This document shows, one piece after another, positions 54,881-64,000 of a stretch of DNA of 64,000 nucleotides. Position numbers and translations under genes: made by a program. The notes below the pieces were generated by a model that worked only from the letters and a program-made list of their open reading frames with translations, had not been told where the DNA came from and made no database searches. Numbering within the stretch: the stretch's first letter is position 1; each line of letters begins with the position of its first letter. The stretch is from Prionace glauca. Taxonomy: Eukaryota; Chordata; Chondrichthyes; Carcharhiniformes; Carcharhinidae. The stretch covers positions 18,322,960 to 18,386,959 of the forward strand of contig CM075760.1 of NCBI GenBank assembly GCA_037974335.1. The letters are read 5' to 3'.

Positions 54881-55263
54881 TGAGAATGTGTCCTATCCAC
54901 ATTACTGCAATTGTTGCACATGCGCGATACCTGGCTCTGACTGGGACATGCGCAGTGTCTGACACTGACCGGAGCATGCGCATTCCGGGCTGTGTCTGAA
55001 GCTGCGAGGAGCCGGAGAGAAACAATGGAGTGAGGTTCAGTAATGGAGCCGCTGGGTGACCGGGGAGGGATAGAAGCACGGAGTGGGCTGGGTGGTTTCA
55101 TAAAACACCTTGTGGATGCCTCAATCCAGATAATATGTTCCCGGTACCGTTTCAATCGGCACCGAATAGAGTCGGAGCTGAGCGGCTCCAAGCCCGGGTT
55201 ACCGGCCGCCATCTTTATAGGAACAATGTACAACAGGGCGCATGCGCTATGAGCCTGGACCAT
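54880..55263 (-). promoter_or_regulatory. CpG-rich promoter with NRF1/YY1 sites and possible minus-strand first exon
   Basis: NRF1-like cores GACATGCGCAG (about 54945), AGCATGCGCATTCC (about 54973) and GCGCATGCGC (55238-55247), and a YY1-type GCCGCCATCTT at 55205-55215. On the minus strand that YY1 site contains an ATG (55212) opening MAAGNPGLEPLSSDSIRCRL and a further about 100 codons through the CpG-rich DNA. A plus-strand ORF (55043-55252) overlaps it. I do not recognise either protein; the minus one has the better start context. Confidence 0.45.
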
Positions 55264-55297
55264 TTACCAACTCTCCCGGATTGGACTGGAGTCTCCA

Positions 55298-56095
55298 GGA
55301 ATTTTTTATTTGTCCATGGGATATGGGAGTCGCTGGCTGGGCCAGTATTTATTGTCCATCCCTCATTGTCCTTGCGGCACGGTGGCACAGTAGTTAGCAC
55401 TGCTGCCTCACTACATCAGAGATCTGGGTTCGATTCCCGGCCTGGGTCACTGTCTGTGTGGAGTTTACATATTCTCCCTTTGTCTGCGTGGGTTTCCTCT
55501 GGTTTCCTCCCACAGTTCAAAGATGTGCGGATTAGGTGCATTGGCCCTGCTAAATTCTTCCTTTGTGTACCCGAACAGGTGCCGGAGTGTGGCGACAAGG
55601 GGATTTGTACAGTAACTTCATTGCACTGTTAATGTACATCTAATTGCATAGAAAGATGAGTCTTCCCGCTCAAAAAAGACAGTAGGACTAGGGGGCACAG
55701 CCTCAAGATAAAGGGGGGGTGGTTTAGAACAGAGTTGAGGAGGAACTTCTTCACTCAAAGGGTGGTGAATCTCTGGAATTCTCTGCCCGTTGAAGTGGTG
55801 GAGGCTGCCTCGCTAAATATTTTTAAGAAACGGGTTGATGGGTTTTTGATAAGAGAAGGGATTAAGGGTTATGGGGAGAGGGCGGGAAGGTGGAGCTGAG
55901 TCACGACAGATCAGCCATGATCTTATTGAATGGCGGGGCAGGCTCGAAGGGCCAGATGGCCTATTCCTGCTCCTATTTCTTATGTTCTTAATTGTCCTTG
56001 GACCCAGTGGTTTGCTAGGCCATCGCAGAGGACATTTTTAGAGTCAACCACATTGCTGTGGAGATATATTTAGACCAGACTGGGTAAGGTAGGCA
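55298..56095 (-). mobile_element. Second SINE family copy, interrupted
   Basis: Parts 55298-55374 (GGGAGTCGCTGGCTGGGCCAG) and 55991-56095 (TTTGCTAGGCCATCGCAGAGG, AGTCAACCACATTGCTG) are contiguous in the family. The HE1/CR1-A composite lies between. Confidence 0.75.
55375..55990 (+). mobile_element. HE1 SINE-CR1-A composite inside one target duplication
   Basis: ATTGTCCTTG at 55365-55374 and again at 55991-56000 flanks the block as a 10-bp target duplication. Inside are an HE1-type SINE (55375 to about 55654: CGGCACGGTGGCACAGTAG, GGTTCGATTCCCGG, GGGTTTCCTCTGG, GTAACTTCATTGCACTG) joined to the CR1-A 3' region (about 55655-55990: TCTTCCCGCTCAAAAAAGAC to TTCTTATGTTCTTA). One duplication around both suggests a single insertion of a chimeric cDNA. 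Confidence 0.8.
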
Positions 56096-56392
56096 AATAT
56101 TTCTCCTAATTCATTCACACAATGTGGGTATCACTGGCTGGACCAGCATTCATCGTCCATTCCTATTTACTCTTGAACTGAGTATATTTCAAAGGACGTT
56201 TTAAGAGTCAACCAAACTGCTGGAAATCTGGAGTCACACATAGGCCAGACTAGTAAGGACAGCAGATTTCCCTCCCTGAAGGACATTAGTGAACCTGATG
56301 TGTTTTTGCAACAATCAACAATAGTTTCATGGTTATCAGTAGACTTTTTATTCCAGATTTTAATTAAATTCAAAATTCACCATCTCCCAAAC
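56096..56392 (-). mobile_element. Second SINE family copy
   Basis: Blocks CACTGGCTGGACCAGCATTC, AGTCACACATAGGCCAGAC, AACCTGATGTGTTTTTGC and ATTCACCATCTCCCAAACC are the minus orientation of the family at 29018-29346, lacking the head. Confidence 0.75.
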
Positions 56393-56585
56393 CATAGCAT
56401 CATGGAATCCCTACAGAGCAGAAGGAAGACATTTGGCCCATCAGTTATGTGCTGACTCCCCAACAAAGCAGCTTACCTAGGCCCACCACCCAGCCCTATC
56501 CCTGTAACCCTGTGCATTTAGCATAGCTAATCCAACTAACCTACACATCTTTGGACTGTGGGATTCAAATCTGGTTCTCTGGAAA
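56393..56585 (-). mobile_element. HE1-type SINE, 3' half
   Basis: CATCATGGAATCCCTACAGAG, GCATTTAGCATAGCTAATCC and ACATCTTTGGACTGTGGGA are the minus-strand SINE text; the head is missing. Confidence 0.7.
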
Positions 56586-56779
56586 ATTGTTCGGACATTA
56601 AAAAATATACTTTTTTGTAATTTTTCTTTGAACATTTTGTTTCACCTGCTATTAAAATATTGACAACAGATGAAGGTTGTTTGGTTGACCGTCAGTCATT
56701 ATCCCGTAAAGTGATGAGTCTTTTTGCTTTTCAGTTGGCCTGGGAAAGCAGTGTGGGATTGACGTGTTGACTAATTAGT

Positions 56780-57110
56780 GGTTGAGGATGGGAGCAATAT
56801 AAAAGATGTGAGAAGATGTCCAGGAACTCATTGAATCACAGTTGGCGGTTATAGAGGAGAGAATGTTGTGAATTTCTATCCTGGACTGACAGTGATGGTT
56901 TCTTTAAATTTACAGAGTGCTGGAAGTGGAGAATTGACAGACGGGAAACACAAATCAAACATCACATTGTGATCTGACTGAGTCATTCAACACAACAGGA
57001 CCTGAATGTCAGCAGAATCTGAATGAGGAATGTTACAGGTTTGTTGATTCTGTCAGAGAGAAGATTTCAGGTCTTACTGTGACTGGAAAAGCCCTGAGAT
57101 TCACAAATCC
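56780..57110 (+). pseudogene. Orphan ZNF first exon and leader relic
   Basis: CTATCCTGGACTGACAGTGATGG, an acceptor TTAAATTTACAG (AG at 56914-56915) and leader blocks (ACACAAATCAAACATCACATTG, GATCTGACTGAGTCATTC, ACTGTGACTGGAAAAGCCC) match the leaders of ZNF-C, -E and -H. LINE sequence follows instead of fingers. ZNF-J lies 2.2 kb on, but has its own acceptor, so this is a separate, beheaded unit or an upstream alternative exon. Confidence 0.55.
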
Positions 57111-57247
57111 TGGTTAGACCACACCTGAAGAACAATGCTTAGTCCTGGGCAACATACCTCAGGGGGGACAGAATGGCCATGGAGCGAATGTAGTCCAGAT
57201 TTACCTGAGTGATATTTGAACTCCCTGGGTTCAATTACAAGCTGAGA

Positions 57248-57482
57248 TTACAGGAAGTCATTATACCACAGAGGAGGCCATTTGGCCCATTGAGTCTATG
57301 CCATCTGTCTAGAGCAATCCAGTCCCATTCCCCTGCTCTTTGCAGCTTCATTTTCCTCTAATGCCTATCCAATTTCCTTTTGAAATTACTTATCATGTCC
57401 ATTTCCACCCCAATCTTAGGCAGCAAGTTTTGGGTCATTAGCACTCACTGTCTAAAAACATTCTTCCCCACATCTCCTGTAC
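57248..57482 (-). mobile_element. LINE 3'-end fragment
   Basis: GCCATTTGGCCCATTGAGTC, TGCCTATCCAATTTCC and TTCTTCCCCACATCTCC are minus-strand LINE 3' text, same family as 51594-51745. Confidence 0.65.
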
Positions 57483-57484
57483 TA

Positions 57485-58230
57485 AAAAACAAAACAAAGA
57501 ACAGAGAAAATTACAGCACAGGAACTGGCCCTCCAAGTCTGCATCGACCATGCCGCCTGATTGAACTAAAACACTCTTCCGGGGACCATACCCCTCCATT
57601 CCCATCCTATTCATGTATTTGTCAAGATGCCCCCTTAAAAATCACTATGCTCTCTCTTCCACTACCTCCCCCGGCAGCGAGTTCCAGGCCCCCACTCTCT
57701 ATGTCAAAAATCTTGTCTTGTACATCACCTTTAAACCTTGCCCCTCAAATCTTAAACCTATGCCTCTTAGTAATTGACTCCTTCATCCTGAGATAAAGCT
57801 TCTGACTATCCTCATAATCTTGCAGCCTTCTATCAGATCAGCCCAGAACCTCTGTCATTCCAGTGAGAACAAACCAAGTTTCTCCAACCTCTCCTCACAG
57901 TTAATGCCTCTCCAAACCAGGCAACATCCTGTTAACTCTTTTCTGTACTCTCTCCAAAGCCTCCACATCCTTCTGATAGTGGGGTGACCAGAATTAAACC
58001 CTGTATTCCAAGTGTGGCCTAACTAAGGTTCTATATAGCTGCAACATGACTTGCTAATTTTTAAATTCTATGCCCAGGCTGATAAAGGCAAGCATGCCGT
58101 ATGCCTTCTTGACTACCTTCTCCACCTGCTTTGCCACTTTCAGTGACCTGTGTATCTGTACACCCAGATCCCTCTACCTATCAATTCGCTTAAAGATTCT
58201 GCCATTTACTGTATAGAAGCATTTGACTTG
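57485..58230 (-). mobile_element. CR1 family G LINE, 3' part
   Basis: Same family as 53523-54225 and 62930-63845: + strand begins AAAACAAAACAAAGAACAG, minus-strand text includes VEALERVQKRVNRMLPGL-like and VAKQVEKVVKKAYGML-like blocks, and the upstream end is at RQRDLGVQIHRSL. Diverged. Confidence 0.75.
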
Positions 58231-58308
58231 ATGTAACATTGAGATAATGTTGAGCAATTAATTTAAATCATGCAGACTTTGCACGTGTTTATTGAGAAAG
58301 ATCCAACG

Positions 58309-58380
58309 TGTTTGGCCCGGTTTCGAACCAGGGACCTTTTGTGTGTGAAGCGAATGTGATAACCACGACACCACAGAAAC
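58309..58380 (-). tRNA. tRNA-Val(CAC)-like sequence, probable pseudogene
   Basis: Reverse complement starts GTTTCTGTGGTGTCGTGG, has an A-box-like TGGTTATCAC and a perfect B-box GGTTCGAAACC, and carries TTCACAC in the anticodon loop (anticodon CAC). The T-stem pairs fully. The anticodon stem has two mismatches (TTCGC against ACAAA) and the acceptor 3' side (CCAAACA) lacks a base relative to CGGAAAC. It resembles eukaryotic tRNA-Val closely enough to name, but pairing defects argue for decay. It lies between LINE remnants. Confidence 0.6.
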
Positions 58381-58396
58381 AAGTGACTGTTTACGT

Positions 58397-58935
58397 AAAA
58401 ATTAGGAGCAGCATTCAGCCCCGCTCTCCCATTCAGTAGGATTGTGGTGATCTAATTTTAATCTCAACTTCACGTTCCCGCCTACTCCCGATAACCTTCC
58501 ACTTCCTTGTTTATCAAGAATTTATCTAGCTCTGCTGTGAGATATTCAAGGACTCTGCCTCAACCACCTTTGCAAGAAGAATGTTCCAAAGTCTCACAAT
58601 CCTTTGAGAAAAAAAATCTTCATCTCTAATTTAAACAGGTGACCCCTTACTTTGTGGTGCCTAGTTTAAAATTCTCCCACAGAAATAAATGCCCTTTCCA
58701 CATCCACCCTGTCAAGCCCCTTCAAGATCTTAAATAGTTCAATCAAGTTTTTACCCAAAACATTAAATCTGTGTCCTCCTAGTCCTTGTACGATCATATT
58801 TCTTTATCCATCTGATCGAAACCAGTCAGAATCTTGTGTACCTGAATCAAAAATCCCCTCAACCACCTTTGCTGGAACCATTCTGGTAAATCTCCTCTGC
58901 ATTTTCTCAAGGACTTTAATATTATTCCAGAGGTT
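58397..58935 (-). mobile_element. Old LINE 3' remnant (another L2/CR1-type family)
   Basis: AGGAGCAGCATTCAGCCCCG, TATCTAGCTCTGCTGTGAG, ATGTTCCAAAGTCTCACAATC, CCCCTTCAAGATCTTAAA and GGTAAATCTCCTCTGCA in order are the minus-strand 3' part of an old LINE. Confidence 0.7.
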
Positions 58936-59256
58936 TTATAAATATTCAGAATAACTTCCCTGTTTATGTATCAATATCACACTTCATGAAGCTCGGGGTC
59001 AAATTTACTTTGCTGACTTCTCGCTTAGTATGTCTTGTAGATATACAAAATTCCTCTCCTTCACCTCTTTCTCTTTCCTCCCATATAAACCAGTTGGGTT
59101 TTTGTGACAATCCAGCAGTTTTCATGGTCAATGTTTCTTAGTGCCGGCCCCAGAAATTACCAGATTCATTCAGATCAATTTCACAACCTGTCTTTGTGTT
59201 TTTGTGGGCTCTCTCTCACTCCCTTTTTTTTAACCTATTTTAAGTCAATTTCACAG
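58936..59256 (+). other. ZNF-J intron end with splice acceptor
   Basis: The T-rich tract CCCTTTTTTTTAACC and GTCAATTTCACAG|GG place the acceptor AG at 59255-59256, matching ZNF-B. Nothing else is recognised. Confidence 0.55.
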
Positions 59257-59340
59257 GGTATTAGAAGGGGAGAGTTTGCAGTTGGGAAGCTGATGGAGTG
59301 GCTCAATTTATCTTAACTTTGATATCATCAGATTTTGAAC

Positions 59341-60429
59341 ATGGAAGGAGAAAGTACACTTCACAGTGGAGAGAAACCGTACACGTGTTGTGTGTGTGGA
59401 CGAGGCTTCAGCCAATCATCTGACCTGTTGAGACACAATTGCAGTCACACTGAGAAGAAACTGTGGAAATGTGGGGACTGTGGGAAGGGATTCATTTCCC
59501 CATCCAAGCTGGAAATGCACTGGCGCAGTCACACTGGGGAGAGGCCATTCATCTGCCCCACATGTGGGAAGGGATTCACTCAGTCATCCTCTTTGTTCAC
59601 ACACCAGCGAGTTCACTCCAGCGAGAAACCATTCATCTGCTCCGAGTGTGGGAAGGGATTAACTACTTCAGCCCAGTTGCGGAGTCACCAGCGAGTTCAC
59701 ACTGACGAGAGACCTTTCAGGTGTCCAGACTGTGGAAAGTGCTATAAAAGTTCTGGGGACCTGATGCGCCATAAACGTATTCACACAGACGAGAGACCGT
59801 TCAAGTGCTTTCACTGTGGGACTGGGTTCAGACGATCGTCTGACCTCACTGTTCACCAGCGAGTTCACTCTTGGGAGAGGCCATTCACCTGCTCCGAGTG
59901 TGGGAAAGGATTCATTCAGTCATCTGACCTGCTGAAACACCAGCGAGTTCACACTGGGGAGAAGCCATTTATCTGCTCTGAATGTGGGAAGAGATTCACT
60001 GCCTCATCTAGCCTGCTGACACACCAGCGAGCCCACACAGAAAATAAACCTTTTAAATGTCCAAACTGTGGGAAATGCTTCAAAACCTCTGAGAAACTGA
60101 TATCCCATCAACGTGATCACACTGAAGATAGACCTTTCAGATGCTCTCACTGTGGGACTAGGTTCAGACGATCAACTCAACTAACTGCACACCAGCGAGT
60201 TCACACTGATGAGAGACCTTTTAAATGCCCAGGCTGTGAGAAGTGCTACAAACGTTCTGGGGAACTGACGCGACATCGACGTGTTCACACTGATTCAGGT
60301 GCTCTCACTGTGGGACTGGGTTTGTGCAATCTTCTCAACTCTCTGTACACCAATGAATTCACACTGTGGACAGACCATTCACCTGCTCTGAGTGTGGGAA
60401 GGGATGTACGACTTCATCCCACCTGCTGA
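59341..60429 (+). CDS. ZNF-J: C2H2 protein with 11 intact fingers and shifted C-terminus
   Basis: The first ATG of the exon is at 59341 ([16 protein letters not shown]); a frame extension upstream begins with TTG and is not a start. Eleven complete C2H2 fingers follow, including the original first finger [17 protein letters not shown] and a CYKSSG/CYKRSG subtype with TDERPF linkers (fingers 5 and 11; finger 9 CFKTSE is related). After finger 11, [10 protein letters not shown] replaces expected HTDERPFRC: about 10 nt (GAGAGACCTT-like) are missing at about 60292-60296. The last about 46 residues are therefore a frame-shifted version of two former fingers. The former fingers also carry stops in their own frame. 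Probably still a nuclear DNA-binding protein with eleven fingers. Confidence 0.88.
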   Translation: MEGESTLHSGEKPYTCCVCGRGFSQSSDLLRHNCSHTEKKLWKCGDCGKGFISPSKLEMHWRSHTGERPFICPTCGKGFTQSSSLFTHQRVHSSEKPFICSECGKGLTTSAQLRSHQRVHTDERPFRCPDCGKCYKSSGDLMRHKRIHTDERPFKCFHCGTGFRRSSDLTVHQRVHSWERPFTCSECGKGFIQSSDLLKHQRVHTGEKPFICSECGKRFTASSSLLTHQRAHTENKPFKCPNCGKCFKTSEKLISHQRDHTEDRPFRCSHCGTRFRRSTQLTAHQRVHTDERPFKCPGCEKCYKRSGELTRHRRVHTDSGALTVGLGLCNLLNSLYTNEFTLWTDHSPALSVGRDVRLHPTC

Positions 60430-60525
60430 AACTCTAGTGAGTTCACAAGTAACGACAGTGATTGGATGTTGCTGTTACTCACATTCAGGACTGAACCATC
60501 TTCATTCAGGTCTGTTTACACTGGT

Positions 60526-60531
60526 AATAAA
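60526..60531 (+). terminator. AATAAA polyadenylation signal of ZNF-J
   Basis: Canonical hexamer about 97 nt after the ZNF-J stop, in CACTGGTAATAAACCTCAGCC. A cleavage site about 10-30 nt later is expected. Confidence 0.55.
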
Positions 60532-61209
60532 CCTCAGCCACTTTAGGGGCTAATATTCTCATTAAAAGTCAAATAAATCAGCTTTGCGTCAAACTCACAC
60601 ACTGTGTTGACTTTTTTTTAATATCTCAAACACACATTTTGGGCTGTCTCTCTCTCCTGTATTCCCTCCATCCTCACCTCCAACAACAAGTGTGAGGAGC
60701 TCATGGAGTTTCTTTGTCACGAAGATGGAGACAATCTGATCAGCTGCCTCTGCTGTTTCCCTCCCTTCCCTCTCTCATCCGGGCGAAACCGTCTGTAAAT
60801 TTCATCCTTTCTCGAGTCCTGAACCCACATTTCTTTACTTTCTCTCCCTTCTCCCCTCATGTCCTCTCAGGATACATCTTGTCCATGAGCCCCACCTCCT
60901 GGTTCATTGGCTCTATTCCCATTCAATCTCCCACTAAACTACTGATATCCAATGCCCCTGATTCTTCAGACATTGTCAACATATCTCTCTCTTCAGGTTC
61001 TGAGTCTGTCCTTCAAATCTGCCATCAACACTCCCTTCTCAACAAACAAACCCTTGACCCCACCATCCTTACCATCCACTCCCCCATCTCCAGCCTCTCT
61101 TTCCAAACTCCCTGAACATGCTGTCACCTCCAAAATCCGTGCCCATCCTTCTCAGAACGCCTTGTCTGAATCCCTCCAATCCAGTTTCTGCCCTGCCACA
61201 GCACAGAAA
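60532..61209. other. 3' flank of ZNF-J, no gene
   Basis: About 60655-60830 matches the inverted 3' flank of ZNF-B (2990-3180). About 60840-61195 is C/T-rich and reads LSESLQSSFCPA in one frame, faintly like a LINE RT phrase; too weak to call. Confidence 0.45.
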
Positions 61210-61640
61210 CACAAGAGACAAACAGAATGTTACCCTGAGAGAAAAAGAGACCATCAGGGAGCTGAGGTCCAGTGTTGACATGATCATAAAACTAGAAGAC
61301 AAGGACAGCAACACCATCATTATGGACAGACAACAATACTCGTTGGAGGCAGATAGACAATCAAACAATGTGTATAATGACACCAAGCTATCTAGGCCCA
61401 TATACCAGAGACAGGAAGGATAATTGGACACAGCCTGGAAAAGCTCTAAGATTCCAGACACATTAACTAAAAACAGATGGAATATCTGAGAGGACAACAG
61501 CCAAGGAAGTGCCAGCTGCTCCTGAAAATACACCAACACCCAAACACGGACAGTGCCTGGAAAAAAGGCGCCAGACAGACACATCCAATCAGACTGTGGG
61601 AGGGAATCCTACAGAATGTCTGAAAACATCAACTCACTCT
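61210..61640 (+). mobile_element. Penelope-like element RT fragment
   Basis: LREKETIRELRSSVDMIIKL, EDKDSNTIIMDRQQYS and then CGRESYRMSENINS match the PLE reverse-transcriptase N-terminal pattern (LRxDxxIVIKPADKGxxxVVMDR ... GRPIVSxCGSxSExISEFID). This is the RT part missing from the PLE copies elsewhere in the window. It is broken and truncated at both ends. Confidence 0.65.
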
Positions 61641-62620
61641 CCCTGGTAGTGGATAGATCAGAGTACTTTCTAGATGGTATGAAGTTCAATGCAATGGATG
61701 TCCAAAGAGACTTGGGGGTTCAGGTTGAGAAAATAATCAAGGTTAACGGAAAGCTGGCCTTCACATTGAGAAGACTGGAGTATAACAACATAGAAGTTTT
61801 CCTGCAGCTACACAAAACACTGGATTAGACCCCACTTGCAGTACTGTGAGCAGATCTGGGTACCACATATTATAGAATCCTACAGTGCAGAAAGAGGCTA
61901 GTCAATCGAGTCTGCATCGATTACAATCCCACCCAGGCCCTATTCCCATAACCCAATGCATTTATCCTAGTCAGTTCCCCCAACACTAAGGAGTAATTTA
62001 ATGTGGCCAGTCCACCTAACCCTCACATCTTTGGACTGTGGGAGGAAACCAGAGCACCCAAACGAAACCAATGCAGACACGGGAAGACATGGGCAAATTC
62101 CACAGTAACCCAAACCGGGAATCAAACCCGAAGCCCTGGCACTGTGAGGCACCAGTGCTAACCATTGTGCCACCATGCCAAGTCTATGAGGAGAGATTAC
62201 ACAAATTAGACCTGTTTTCTTTAGAATTTAGAAGGGTAAGGGCTTATCTGATCAAAGTATTCATGATACAGACAGGAAAAGACAGGGTGGATGAAGATAA
62301 ACTTTTTCCACTGGTTAGAGATTCTAGATCCAGGAGGCAGTCAATTAGGGTTAGACCTTTCGGGAGGGATATTAGGAAGCACTTCTACTGAGAAAGGATA
62401 GTAGAGGTTTGGAAATCTCTTCTACAAAAGACAGTTGATACTAAATTAGTTGCCACCTTTAAATCTTGAGATAGATATATATTTTGTTCAGCATAGGTAT
62501 TAAGGGATATGGGCCAAAGGCAGGTATATGGAGTTGGCCACTGAACAGCCATGATCTCATTTAATGGGGCGGTTCAGGCTCGAGGGGCTGAATGGCCTAC
62601 TCCTGTTCCTATGTTCGTAC
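61641..62620 (+). mobile_element. CR1 family I LINE, 3' part, split by a SINE
   Basis: Parts 61641-61869 (LVVDRSEYFLDG, VQRDLGVQVEKIIKVNGKLAF, QLHKTLD) and 62183-62620 (SLEFRRVRAYLIKVFMIQTG, KLFPLVRDSRSRR) with a 3' end GAATGGCCTACTCCTGTTCC. The frame is broken (LDX-stop at 61826). Its start is fused to the PLE fragment. Confidence 0.75.
61870..62182 (-). mobile_element. HE1-type SINE, near full length
   Basis: Reverse complement starts GGCATGGTGGCACAATGG, has GGTTTGATTCCCGG and the core GTTTCGTTTGGGTGCTCTGG, and ends with the GCACTGTAGGATTCTATA-type 3' end. Cleanly splits the CR1-I element. Confidence 0.82.
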
Positions 62621-62785
62621 GTGGGGAGTTTCGACCCACACCGAGGTAGAAATTGAATAATTTTTTTAAAAACTGTTAAACTTAAAGCCACATCAGATAA
62701 AAATGAAGTTGATTTCTCAGACACTGCAGTGATTAAACTAACACAAGGAAACAACAGGCAGCAGTTAGCATAGGGTTCTTCAAAC

Positions 62786-62848
62786 CAACACAGACAGAGA
62801 GAGAGAGACAGACACACACATACAAACACACACACATACTGACACACA
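62786..62848. repeat. (GA)n/(CA)n microsatellite
   Basis: GA-rich run at 62796-62808 passes into interrupted CA repeats to about 62848. Confidence 0.8.
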
Positions 62849-62929
62849 ATTGTTTGTAAAATATATAAATGATTCTGTTTGTAATATATCTAAATGGTTT
62901 GGAGCAAAATGTAACTGGTTTTATTCGTA

Positions 62930-63845
62930 AGTTTGTGAACGACATAAAGGTCGATGAATTTGCGGATAGCAATGAGCACTATCAGAGGATACAGCAGGAA
63001 ACAGATCGATCGGAGACTTGAGCAGAGAAATGGCAAATGAAATTTAATCCGGACAAATGTGAGGTAATGCATTTTGGAAGATTTAATCCGGATAGGAAAC
63101 ATACAGTAACTGGCAGAACCCTTAAGAGTATTGATAGGCAGAGGGATCTGGGTGTACAGGTACACAGGTCACTGAAATTGGCAACACAGGTGGAGAAGGT
63201 AGTCAAGATGGCATATGGCATGCATGCCTTCACTGGCCAGTTTAAAAATTGGCAAGTCATGTTGCAGATTTATAGAACCTTAGTTAGGCCGCACTTGGAT
63301 ATAATGTTCAATTCTGGTCACCATACCACCAGAAGGATGTGGAGGCTTTGGAGAGGGTACAAAAAAGATTGACCAGGATGTTGCCTGACATGGAGGGCAT
63401 TAACTATGAGGAGAGGTTGGAGAAACTTGGTTTCTTCTCACTTGGAACGATGGAGGTTGAGGGGGCGACCTGACAGAAGTCTACAAGCTTATGAGGGGCT
63501 TGGACAGAGTGGATAGTCAGGAACTTTTTCCCAGTGTGGAAGAGTCAATTACCTGGGGGCATAGGTTTAAGATATGAGGGGCAAGGTTTAAAGGAGATGT
63601 ACAAGGCAAGTTTTTTTAGACAGAGGATGGTGAGTGCCTGGAACTTGTTGCCGGGAGAGGTCGTGGAAGCAGATGTGATAGCGACTTTTAAGGGGTGTCT
63701 TGACAAATAAATGAATAAGGTGGGAATAGAGGGATATGGTCCCCAGAAGGGTATGGGGCTTTAGTTCAGTTGGACAGCACGGTCGGTGCAGGCTTGGAGG
63801 GCCGAAGGGCCTGTTCCTGTGCTGTAATTTTCTTTGCTTTGTTCA
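62930..63845 (+). mobile_element. CR1 family G LINE, 3' part
   Basis: KFVNDIKVDEFADSNEHYQR, KWQMKFNPDKCEVMHFGR (with a stop before KWQ), VTGRTLKSIDRQRDLGVQVH, LVRPHLDIMFNSG, then the C-terminal block and a 3' UTR ending GTGCTGTAATTTTCTTTGC. The RT active site is replaced by an FADSN-like reading. The best copy of this family in the window, yet frame-broken several times. Confidence 0.82.
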
Positions 63846-63884
63846 CACACAAATAGACTGACACATAATCTGATATTCAGAAAG

Positions 63885-63906
63885 ACACACACACACACAC
63901 ACACAA
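63885..63906. repeat. (AC)n microsatellite
   Basis: About 11 AC units following the CR1-G tail. Confidence 0.85.
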
Positions 63907-64000
63907 ACAGTGAACCAATTTATTTAATAGTTGAAGCCAAAATTTGAATGCCACATCTGGGGCTGAGAAAAACAGCTCTAAACAATGAAATTGTAGCACA

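Noticed and set aside
58309-58380. Functional tRNA-Val gene
   Set aside because: Anticodon and acceptor stems do not pair properly, so it is listed only as tRNA-like.
59335-59340. Upstream start of ZNF-J at TTG
   Set aside because: Not an ATG; the ATG at 59341 is the first plausible start in the exon.

Overview
This window is vertebrate nuclear DNA, most likely from a shark or other elasmobranch (inference). It carries a cluster of C2H2 zinc-finger (ZNF) genes embedded in CR1-type LINEs with TTCTTATG-repeat tails. It also has many copies of a tRNA-derived SINE that matches my memory of the elasmobranch HE1 family, plus Penelope-like elements (PLEs). Splice signals, CpG-rich promoters and AATAAA signals fit a eukaryote; nothing prokaryotic is present.

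Ten ZNF loci are visible, named A-J here: A 1-383 (-), B 3723-4340 (-), C 6752-7900 (+), D 18828-19824 (-), E 22730-23747 (+), F 27608-28561 (-), G 31885-32643 (-), H 43047-43723 (+), I 49851-50769 (-) and J 59341-60429 (+). Fingers lie in one terminal exon joined by TGERPF-type linkers, behind a mostly untranslated leader with a recognisable splice acceptor. No KRAB, SCAN or BTB domain is visible. C (13 finger units) looks intact. J (11 fingers), D (10) and I (8) keep long open finger arrays with damaged C-termini. B and G each have one in-frame stop. A, E, F and H are pseudogenes.

B/C and D/E are head-to-head pairs sharing divergent promoters built from about 60-bp units with CCAAT and GC boxes. 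The B/C promoter is flanked by inverted-repeat arms. The D/E promoter unit array is expanded and interrupted by a nearly perfect 1.14-kb palindrome made of two head-to-head PLE copies with a 12-bp target duplication. G and I are duplicates of one larger unit. A and C are also close paralogues.

Much of the rest is LINE and SINE DNA in layers. One young CR1 family (CR1-A) has eight copies, all on the + strand. One has an open 969-codon EN-RT ORF, and another differs from it at about 5 of 448 residues. CR1-A copies sit inside older CR1s, a PLE, SINEs and a ZNF leader. A three-level nest is at 24869-27475, and an HE1-SINE/CR1-A chimera with a single target duplication is at 55375-55990. Two orphan CpG-rich promoters with YY1-type ATGs lie at about 52472 and 55200. 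All calls were read by eye, without database searches.
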